Positions 1-5,256 of a DNA stretch of 5,256 nt are shown here, piece after piece; the first letter of the stretch is position 1, and the number at the start of each line of letters is the position of its first letter. This DNA comes from Candidatus Tariuqbacter arcticus (GTDB lineage: Bacteria > Electryoneota > Tariuqbacteria > Tariuqbacterales > Tariuqbacteraceae). Both the position numbers and the translations under genes were made by a program. The notes under the pieces are model-generated. The model was not told the origin of the DNA, searched no databases, and saw only the letters and a program-made list of their open reading frames with translations. The stretch covers positions 1-5,256 of the forward strand of contig JABMRZ010000327.1 in the NCBI GenBank assembly GCA_013202315.1. Reading direction: 5' to 3'.

Positions 1-25
1 GTTTATTTTTAAGATTTATGAAGCA

Positions 26-63
26 CCAAGTATCAAACGCCAAGAATTTTCATTGATACTTGG
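26..63. repeat. 11-bp perfect inverted repeat (hairpin), 16-nt loop
   Basis: CCAAGTATCAA at 26-36 is the exact reverse complement of TTGATACTTGG at 53-63. The 16-nt loop contains a second GCCAAG (39-44), which could pair instead with CTTGGC (59-64). No T-run follows on either strand, so this is not a typical intrinsic terminator. It could be a dispersed intergenic palindrome, an operator or a 5'-UTR hairpin; the sequence alone does not decide. Confidence 0.7.
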
Positions 64-72
64 CACTCATTC

Positions 73-104
73 ACTTTCACACTTTTACACTTTCATACTT
101 TCGC
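73..104. repeat. Four tandem 8-bp units, consensus ACTTTCAC
   Basis: The units are ACTTTCAC (73-80), ACTTTTAC (81-88), ACTTTCAT (89-96) and ACTTTCGC (97-104), each within one or two bases of the consensus. A more degenerate unit, ACTCATTC, may precede them at 65-72. The array lies immediately right of the inverted repeat and about 105 bp upstream of the C25 start codon. Its function is unknown. Confidence 0.75.
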
Positions 105-199
105 ACTAATTTCAGAAACTGACACATTTTTTGCATACAATAAATTAAAATCTAATTGAGTTATAGCTTCACTACACCACAATCTTACATTAGGATGCT

Positions 200-205
200 G
201 AGGTG
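200..205 (+). promoter_or_regulatory. Ribosome binding site GAGGTG deciding the start at ATG 210
   Basis: GAGGTG matches the anti-Shine-Dalgarno complement and sits 4 nt before ATG 210. The other in-frame candidates are worse: TTG 156 directly follows an in-frame stop (TAA 153-155) and has no SD, and ATG 195 has only AGG abutting it. Starting at 210 also places a textbook signal peptide at the extreme N-terminus. Confidence 0.65.
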
Positions 206-209
206 CAAT

Positions 210-3200
210 ATGCTGCGCAAAATATTCATAGTTATCACCATTTTATCAATTATTCAAGCTGTGAACGCTGAACGAGCCTGGGTGGGAATCGATCAGGTTG
301 AACCGGCGAAAGTCGAAGTGCTGTTTCATAGCAGTGAGTTCACTGAAATCGAATTCGACATTAAAGGTGTATTCATTTCACCGCAGCGCAATGGGGATAT
401 TCTCTTTTCGTTGGATGGAATAGTGTCGGGGACTGTGCCCAATCTGACTCGAATGGTCGCAATTCCACCCTATAAGAATGTGGAAATTCAGGTGATTTCC
501 ACCGAATTCATCGAGATCGATTATGACGGTCATTTACCGGCTGCCGGGGAGCTTTTCCGCACAGGGAAGCCGGTTATCATCAGGGATTTGCGGGCGGTTC
601 CATTCACGGTTTTCCCACTTCGCAGAAGTGAAGAACCGGGCAGAGCCGAGCTCCTCCTCCGCGCCCGTATCCGGCTCAATTACAGCGGCTATTCCGCAGT
701 CAACAATAAAACCTTCACCGGACCTACTTCCAAAGCTTTCGAAAATATCTACAACTCCTCCATCATTAATTACAATTGGCTCGACAGTAATAATCAATCC
801 TCCGGTAAAGGGACTTACTTGATAATTACCCCTGAGGAATACACTAATTATATGGGATTTGTGCCGCCTTTCGACGAATTCGTGAAATGGAAGAAGTCCA
901 AAGGTTATCAGGTTGAAATCCATATAGTAGAACAGACGGGCACTACTTGCAACGAACTCTATGATCTTATCCAGGCGACCTACCAAAGCGCCGACCCGCC
1001 GCTGGAATATGTTCTACTGGTGGGAGACGCCAACGGCGGTATGACCTGGATCCCAACCTTCATGATCGAATTCAACGGTCAAATAGACCCTACCGACCAT
1101 CCTTATTCTACCTTGGATGATGATGATTATTTTTCGGATGTGCTTGTGGGAAGGTTATCTGTTTCGAGTTACAGCGAAGCGCTGATAATCTACAATAAAA
1201 TCGTGCATTACGAGAAGAACCCTTATATGCAGGAGACCGATTGGTATAAAAGTATGCTTGCGGTGGCGGGGAATCACGATGATACCAGTTCCCCGCCGAT
1301 CACCCCTTGTCAGACCGCCTGGTGGATGGCGGATTATTTCCTCGATCACGGCTTCACCACCGCCGATACTATTCTGAATTGGGGACCTTGGGACCCCACA
1401 CCCGGCAATTATCTGGAGATTCTCGCTTCTATCGATGAGGGGAAAAGTTTCGTTGTCTATCGAGGGTGGGGCGACGCAAACGGCTGGCAAGTGCCAGCTT
1501 TCAATAGGAATCACATTAACCTGATGGACAATGACTGGAAACTGCCCGTCTTCGGCTCCTTTGTCTGCAACACCGGGAATTTCACCAGTTCTATCAATCC
1601 TTGCTTCGGGGAGAAATTACTGCGCGTCGGGGGCTATGATGACGGAGACGGCGCAGTCGCTTTCTACGGTCCCTCTGATTTATACACCAACACCAATTTC
1701 AACAACGCCATCTCCTCCGGCTTCTGCGAAGGATTTTGGGAAGCTGAACTGCACCATTTCGGAGCCACCGCCGCCTATTCTAAAATGACCCTCTATCAAG
1801 GCTTCCCTAATAAGCAGGCGGTGGGAGATTACGCCTGGTTCTACTTCCAAGTATATAATTGTTTAGGCGACCCGGAAATGGAAATGTGGAACGATATCCC
1901 CATCGAAATGGAAATCGAGTGTCCATCTTCGCTTCCTTCAGGCGTTTCATCAGTTGAAGTAACCGTCGATGAAAGCGGCAGCGGTCTTGAGAGCGCCTAT
2001 GTTACCGTCCTTCATGACGATGAACTCATCGCCGGCGGCTATACCGATTCCAGCGGAGATGTTACCTTGACTTTTGACCCAGCGGAAGGGGACGAACTGA
2101 CCATCACCGCCACTAATTACGGTTATATACCGGCAATAGCCGACATCCCCCTAACCTCAACCGCCTACATCGGCTACGCTTCCGACAGTCTTTATAACGA
2201 ATCCAACCCCGACGGCTGTCTGAATCCCGGCGAGACCGCCGACCTCTATATTACCATCGAAAACTTCGGCGCCAGTTCCCAGAATAGTGTATCCGGCGTC
2301 TTAAGCACAGCGAATCCATATATATCGATTTCAGGCAATCCTGTCTCCTTCGGCAATGTCGCTTCCGGCGCGACTTCCGAAGAATACTTCACCCTGACAG
2401 TCGATGATAACTCGCCCAGCATATCCGGGTTGGAATTCACCCTCGATTTAACTACAGGCAGCGGGAGTTATGAGTCGAAATTCGCGGTGGTATTGTCGGG
2501 TTCCGACCTCGCCGTTTATGATGTCGATTTACCCAGCGGTCCCATATTTCACGGCATGCAGAAGCCCATCGCCGTCACCCTGATAAACAACGGTGATTTC
2601 ACCGCCTCCGATGTTTCAGCTACCCTCACCAGCCTTGACCCCGATATCACCGTCATTCAAGGGAATGCTCAATATGGGGACATTCCTCCCGGACAAACCG
2701 CTTCCAATTCCGGGGATGAGTTAATGGTCGAAGTCGCTCAAGGCACGCCCGAAGGTAAGATGGCGCAGATGAAACTCGCCCTGTCACCAACTGTCGGCGC
2801 TGAAATCGAACTGACCTTCCATTTTATAGTGGGAACCCCCGATGAAACCGACCCCACCGGTCCCGATGCTTACGGTTATTACGCTTACGATGATGGAGAT
2901 ATTTACTACCAAAATCAGGCGCCGACTTACGATTGGGTGGAACTCGACCCCAATTATCCGGGACACATCGCCGGCGCAACACCCATCTTTATGGGCGATG
3001 ACAGTTCCACCTTAGTCGATCTGCCCTTCGACTTCGTGTTTTACGGCGACACTTACGACCAGTTAACCATCTGCACCAACGGCTGGGTATCCTTCACCGA
3101 AACCTGGATGGCGAATTTCCGCAATTGGGATTTGCCTTCACCACTGGGGCCGCACACTTTAGTCGCCGCTTTTTGGGACGACTTAAAAGACACCACTGAC

Positions 3201-3872
3201 GGAATGCTGGATATATATTACTGGTACGACCCGGCGGGTAGATTCATTATCGAATGGAGCAGGGTCCACAACCGCTACAAAGACCCTGACCCTGACAAGC
3301 GGATGGAAACTTTTGAATTGATTCTATACGACCCCGCTGTCCAATCGGGGCCCACCGGCGACGGCGATATCTTGATTCAATTCAAGGAAATCAACGATAT
3401 AGATTTCGACAACAATTTCTCCACCGTGGGCATCGAAGATTACTGGCACAGTATCGGACTGGAATATATCTTCTCAAAGGATTATGAAAACCATCCCACC
3501 GCGGTGGAACTTCATGATGAAATGGCGATATTAATCACCACCACTCCGCCGGAGAATTTCTCCGGGGTGGAGGAGGAACCCGGTTTTGTTCCCCAGTGTT
3601 ACACTCTGTGGCAGAATTATCCAAATCCCTTCAATGCGAGCACTCGAATCGATTTTGAGCTGGCGGAACCCGGTATGACCGAATTGAAAATCTTCGGTGT
3701 CAGCGGCAGGCTGATAAAAACCCTGATTTCCGGGGAACTTAATCCTGGCGGATATAGTGAAAATTGGAACGGCGCCGACTTCAACGGCAAGCCGGTCTCC
3801 AGCGGCGTCTATTTCATTCGGTTAGAATCGGGTGAATATCGGAGCGCTGTCAAGTGTATTATATTGAAGTAA
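210..3872 (+). CDS. Secreted C25 (gingipain-like) peptidase family protein with C-terminal type IX/FlgD-Ig-like sorting domain
   Basis: This is a 1220-residue exported protein; residue numbers count from ATG 210. Residues 1-20 form a Sec signal peptide (Leu-Arg-Lys, an Ile/Val-rich core, cleavage after VNA). About 21-190 is a C25 propeptide-like beta region with RDLRAVPFTVFPLR at 125-138. About 203-564 is the C25 catalytic-type domain: YLIITPEEY (203-211), LLVGD (269-273), an acidic DDDDYFSDVLVGR (303-315), the Cys motif FVCNTGNF (nucleophile candidate C453), CFGE (465-468), FYGPSD (485-490) and the closing GDPEMEMW (553-560). The usual catalytic His motif GHG is GWG here (W420), so activity is uncertain. 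Then come an Ig-like domain (about 565-650), two CARDB/NEW3-like beta sandwiches (about 653-763 and 765-880), a NIDO-like region (about 885-1114; FIIEWSRV 1012-1019, GDILIQFKEI 1052-1061) and a sorting domain (about 1126-1220) with NYPNPFN at 1136-1142. The tail marks it as a type IX cargo rather than the sorting peptidase PorU, which lacks such a tail. The role is inferred: surface or extracellular proteolysis, or binding if inactive. The reading frame is intact throughout. Confidence 0.88.
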   Translation: MLRKIFIVITILSIIQAVNAERAWVGIDQVEPAKVEVLFHSSEFTEIEFDIKGVFISPQRNGDILFSLDGIVSGTVPNLTRMVAIPPYKNVEIQVISTEFIEIDYDGHLPAAGELFRTGKPVIIRDLRAVPFTVFPLRRSEEPGRAELLLRARIRLNYSGYSAVNNKTFTGPTSKAFENIYNSSIINYNWLDSNNQSSGKGTYLIITPEEYTNYMGFVPPFDEFVKWKKSKGYQVEIHIVEQTGTTCNELYDLIQATYQSADPPLEYVLLVGDANGGMTWIPTFMIEFNGQIDPTDHPYSTLDDDDYFSDVLVGRLSVSSYSEALIIYNKIVHYEKNPYMQETDWYKSMLAVAGNHDDTSSPPITPCQTAWWMADYFLDHGFTTADTILNWGPWDPTPGNYLEILASIDEGKSFVVYRGWGDANGWQVPAFNRNHINLMDNDWKLPVFGSFVCNTGNFTSSINPCFGEKLLRVGGYDDGDGAVAFYGPSDLYTNTNFNNAISSGFCEGFWEAELHHFGATAAYSKMTLYQGFPNKQAVGDYAWFYFQVYNCLGDPEMEMWNDIPIEMEIECPSSLPSGVSSVEVTVDESGSGLESAYVTVLHDDELIAGGYTDSSGDVTLTFDPAEGDELTITATNYGYIPAIADIPLTSTAYIGYASDSLYNESNPDGCLNPGETADLYITIENFGASSQNSVSGVLSTANPYISISGNPVSFGNVASGATSEEYFTLTVDDNSPSISGLEFTLDLTTGSGSYESKFAVVLSGSDLAVYDVDLPSGPIFHGMQKPIAVTLINNGDFTASDVSATLTSLDPDITVIQGNAQYGDIPPGQTASNSGDELMVEVAQGTPEGKMAQMKLALSPTVGAEIELTFHFIVGTPDETDPTGPDAYGYYAYDDGDIYYQNQAPTYDWVELDPNYPGHIAGATPIFMGDDSSTLVDLPFDFVFYGDTYDQLTICTNGWVSFTETWMANFRNWDLPSPLGPHTLVAAFWDDLKDTTDGMLDIYYWYDPAGRFIIEWSRVHNRYKDPDPDKRMETFELILYDPAVQSGPTGDGDILIQFKEINDIDFDNNFSTVGIEDYWHSIGLEYIFSKDYENHPTAVELHDEMAILITTTPPENFSGVEEEPGFVPQCYTLWQNYPNPFNASTRIDFELAEPGMTELKIFGVSGRLIKTLISGELNPGGYSENWNGADFNGKPVSSGVYFIRLESGEYRSAVKCIILK

Positions 3873-3928
3873 CCCGACCCGGGTGAGCGTAAATAAATTA
3901 ACCGCGAATAAGCTCGAATTTGCAAGAA

Positions 3929-3962
3929 CAAGAATATTCAATTTGATACATATTTCATTCAC
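3929..3962 (+). repeat. Possible diverged second copy of the leader segment at 41-74
   Basis: Aligned by eye, both segments are 34 nt long and share, in order, CAAGAAT, TTCA, TTGATAC and TCATTCAC. That is 26 shared positions, with two compensating 2-nt gaps. Weaker similarity continues leftward to AAGC (21-24 and 3910-3913). Both lie upstream of genes in AT-rich DNA. This copy lacks the hairpin arm and the tandem 8-bp units. Chance similarity in AT-rich sequence is not excluded. Confidence 0.35.
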
Positions 3963-4035
3963 AATAGTAGAGGCGTTCATTATGAATGTCCGTCATAATA
4001 CTTGATATCTAATATTTGCATTCTTTATCAATCAT

Positions 4036-4040
4036 AGGAG
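4036..4040 (+). promoter_or_regulatory. Ribosome binding site AGGAG, 13 nt before ATG 4054
   Basis: AGGAG is a strong Shine-Dalgarno core, but its 13-nt spacing is longer than the common 5-9 nt. An in-frame TAA at 4048-4050 rules out any earlier start, so ATG 4054 stands. The long AT-rich spacing may lower translation efficiency. Confidence 0.6.
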
Positions 4041-4053
4041 ATAAGATTAAAAT

Positions 4054-4983
4054 ATGACCCCCAAAACATTCATCGAAGCCGTCCGGGCTCCATTTTTCAC
4101 CGGCGTTATTGTGCCGGTTATCCTGGGTTCGGTATTGGCTTGGCATTCGGGCGTCCCATTCCATTGGGGTTATTTCTTTCTCACCCTATTAGGGATTCTC
4201 TGCATTCACGCGGGAGCCAACACTATCAACGATTATTTCGATCATCTATCCCGCAATGATGAAGTCAACCTGGAATATGTCCGCCCCTTCTCCGGCGGTT
4301 CACGACTCATCCAGAATGAAACCATTACCCCCAAAGGGATGTTAGCTTTATCAATTACAATGTACGGCATCGGAATCATTATAGGATTAATCCTTGTCAT
4401 CACCCGGGGGCTGCCTATATTATGGATTGGCATGATTGGGGTGGCGATTGGATTTTTCTATGTTATGCCGGGCATCAACCTCGCTTCCAAAGGGGTTGGC
4501 GAATTCGGGATACTTATATCTTTCGGACTGCTTTGCGTAGTAGGGTCTTATTATGTGCAAACACAGAGCTTCTATATTCCAGGCGGAGGATTCGCTTGGG
4601 AACCATTCATCCTCTCGCTGCCAGTCGGTCTTCTGATTACCGCGGTATTATGGATTAATGAATTTCCCGATTTCAACGCCGATAAACAGGTGGGTAAGAC
4701 CCATCTGGTAGTGAAGTTGGGGAAACGGAATGCGGCTCGAATCTACTTTGGGATAATGATGGCGACTTATCTTCTCATTGCAGTTTCAGCTTTAGTATTC
4801 GGGAACTTATGGCTGCTGTTGGGATTTCTGATGCTTCCAATGGCTTTGAAAATCAGCCTGAACGCCATAGCGAATTACGACAATTCTCAGGCGCTTATTC
4901 CATCAAACGCCGGAACCATAATGACGCATATGATCACCGGGCTCCTGCTTAGCGGGGGTTATGTAATCGACAAGTTAGTTTAG
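4054..4983 (+). CDS. UbiA-superfamily prenyltransferase, MenA-like (probable 1,4-dihydroxy-2-naphthoate polyprenyltransferase)
   Basis: This is a 309-residue integral membrane protein, the usual length for the family. UbiA enzymes transfer a polyprenyl chain from its diphosphate to an acceptor; MenA members prenylate 1,4-dihydroxy-2-naphthoate to make demethylmenaquinone. Both Asp-rich Mg-diphosphate motifs are intact: NDYFD with the following Asp (N59, D60, D63, D69) and NEFPDFNAD followed by VGK (N202, D206, D210, G214, K215). The loop PFSGGSRLIQ (78-87) follows motif 1. About nine hydrophobic segments are visible (roughly 13-31, 38-57, 95-117, 121-139, 150-168, 183-201, 228-248, 250-268, 288-306), matching the nine-helix fold. 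The NDYFD and D-x3-D-x3-GK pattern fits MenA-type rather than heme O synthase or chlorophyll synthase. The acceptor cannot be fixed without other menaquinone genes nearby, so I leave the symbol blank. It lies 181 bp after the C25 gene with no terminator between, and is followed by a strong terminator. No truncation or altered key residue is seen. Confidence 0.9.
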   Translation: MTPKTFIEAVRAPFFTGVIVPVILGSVLAWHSGVPFHWGYFFLTLLGILCIHAGANTINDYFDHLSRNDEVNLEYVRPFSGGSRLIQNETITPKGMLALSITMYGIGIIIGLILVITRGLPILWIGMIGVAIGFFYVMPGINLASKGVGEFGILISFGLLCVVGSYYVQTQSFYIPGGGFAWEPFILSLPVGLLITAVLWINEFPDFNADKQVGKTHLVVKLGKRNAARIYFGIMMATYLLIAVSALVFGNLWLLLGFLMLPMALKISLNAIANYDNSQALIPSNAGTIMTHMITGLLLSGGYVIDKLV

Positions 4984-5037
4984 GTTTGGTGTTGAAAAAC
5001 TCGGGTAAAAGTTAAGAGCAGGATTGTCTTTTCACCT

Positions 5038-5070
5038 AAAAGGCGGGCAGCAACCCGCCTTTTATTTTTT
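5038..5070 (+). terminator. Rho-independent terminator after the prenyltransferase gene
   Basis: AAAAGGCGGG (5038-5047) pairs perfectly with CCCGCCTTTT (5054-5063) around the 6-nt loop CAGCAA. The T-rich tract TTTTATTTTTT (5060-5070) follows. This 10-bp stem with a GC core and U-tract is a classical intrinsic terminator, 55 nt after the stop codon. The A-run on the left arm gives only a short U-tract on the minus strand, so bidirectional action is possible but weaker. Confidence 0.93.
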
Positions 5071-5256
5071 CTGCATCTTGAAGCAAGGACACCATATTTG
5101 AACTCGGGTCTTTAAACTTAATTCAAAGACTTGATTTTTTATAGTAAAAATAGTAACTTTATAATTCTATAGCCATTCTTATAAATAATGTCTTATCTTA
5201 TCTTCATTTAAATAATATTCTAAGTATTTGATAGGTAGGGGTTTGATTAATCAAAC
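5071..5256. other. AT-rich tail after the terminator, no gene seen
   Basis: This stretch is strongly AT-rich, especially 5110-5235, and has no credible reading frame. It contains a perfect -10 word TATAAT at 5160-5165 without a good -35 at proper spacing, a short TCTTA triplet run (5191-5204), and a perfect palindrome at the window edge. It could be the upstream region of a gene lying beyond the window. Confidence 0.5.
5241..5256. repeat. Perfect 16-bp palindrome at the window edge
   Basis: GTTTGATTAATCAAAC equals its own reverse complement and has no loop. It ends exactly at the last base, so its true extent is unknown. The TTGAT and ATCAA halves recall CRP/FNR-type sites, but those have four bases between the halves and only two are present here. 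It may be an operator for a gene to the right, or part of a larger repeat. Confidence 0.6.

Larger units (their letters stand above)
1..209. other. AT-rich noncoding leader upstream of the C25 gene
   Basis: I see no credible gene here on either strand. The stretch holds an 11-bp perfect inverted repeat (26-36 with 53-63), four tandem 8-bp units related to ACTTTCAC (73-104), and an AT-rich run (about 122-160) before the ribosome binding site of the C25 gene. The promoter of that gene probably lies in this AT-rich run, but no -35/-10 pair is good enough to call. The nearest -10-like word is TACAAT at 136-141, which lacks a well-spaced -35 partner. Confidence 0.6.
3873..4053. other. AT-rich spacer between the C25 gene and the prenyltransferase gene
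   Basis: No gene is visible in these 181 bases. There is no hairpin followed by a T-run, so transcription from the C25 gene could continue into the prenyltransferase gene. Small palindromes occur (ACCCGGGT at 3877-3884; TTCAT-T-ATGAA at 3976-3986), too short to name. The segment around 3929-3962 resembles positions 41-74 upstream of the first gene. TTGATA at 4002-4007 is -35-like, but its best -10 partner (TATCAA, 4026-4031) would start transcription on top of the ribosome binding site, so I do not call a promoter. Confidence 0.5.

Noticed and set aside
26..63. Inverted repeat read as an intrinsic terminator of an upstream gene
   Set aside because: There is no T-run on either side, the loop is large, and the stem is not GC-rich.
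111..141. Promoter-like pair TTCAGA and TACAAT
   Set aside because: The 19-nt spacing and poor -35 match are not distinguishable from chance in AT-rich DNA.
534..986. 150-codon open frame on the minus strand inside the C25 gene
   Set aside because: It lies wholly opposite conserved C25 coding sequence; its translation has no recognisable family and it has no convincing ribosome site.
1155..1514. 119-codon open frame on the minus strand inside the catalytic domain
   Set aside because: It is opposite the most conserved part of the C25 domain and its composition looks like a frame shadow.
1531..1788. 85-codon plus-strand frame overlapping the C25 gene
   Set aside because: It is an out-of-frame Ser/Pro/Thr-rich reading of C25 sequence, without a start context or recognisable product.
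3976..3986. TTCAT-T-ATGAA palindrome in the spacer
   Set aside because: The arms are only 5 bp and the element is AT-rich; there is no supporting context.
4422..4658. 78-codon plus-strand frame overlapping the prenyltransferase gene
   Set aside because: It is an out-of-frame reading of a gene with intact motifs in the main frame.
4998..5109. Direct repeat AACTCGGGT (4998-5006 and 5101-5109) flanking the terminator
   Set aside because: A 9-base match within a few hundred bases is plausible by chance, and there is no mobile gene or inverted end between the copies.
5160..5165. Perfect TATAAT word
   Set aside because: No -35 hexamer lies at 16-18 nt, and such words are expected in this AT-rich tract.
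5241..5256. Palindrome read as an FNR box
   Set aside because: The TTGAT and ATCAA halves are separated by two bases rather than the four in the known consensus.

Overview
The window carries two complete plus-strand genes, AT-rich spacers and one clear terminator. Gene 1 encodes a secreted multidomain C25 (gingipain-like) cysteine-peptidase-family protein. It has a Sec signal peptide and a C-terminal FlgD-Ig-like/type IX secretion sorting domain with the motif NYPNPFN. That combination, moderate-GC coding sequence and AT-rich spacers suggest an uncultured member of the FCB superphylum (Zixibacteria, Cloacimonetes, Marinimicrobia, KSB1 or Latescibacteria-like lineages) rather than a classical Bacteroidetes. 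The lineage is inferred from protein style, not from a marker gene.

Layout: 1-209 is noncoding, with an 11-bp inverted repeat (26-63) followed by four tandem 8-bp units (73-104). The C25 gene is best started at ATG 210, behind GAGGTG at 200-205, and ends at 3872. A 181-bp spacer without an obvious terminator follows. It contains a segment that resembles the 5' leader repeat region. A UbiA-superfamily polytopic membrane prenyltransferase, MenA-like, occupies 4054-4983. A strong rho-independent terminator lies at 5038-5070. The AT-rich tail ends in a perfect 16-bp palindrome at the very edge of the window (5241-5256).

The two genes have no evident functional link: one product is exported to the cell surface or medium, the other probably makes a membrane quinone or related prenylated lipid. 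They may share a transcript ending at the terminator, but nothing forces that. The most notable protein observation is that the canonical catalytic His-Gly motif (GHG) of the C25 family reads GWG here, while the nucleophile cysteine motif is kept. I see no convincing new multi-gene system in this window. The interesting signals are the altered catalytic dyad, the intergenic repeat-like elements and the terminal palindrome.
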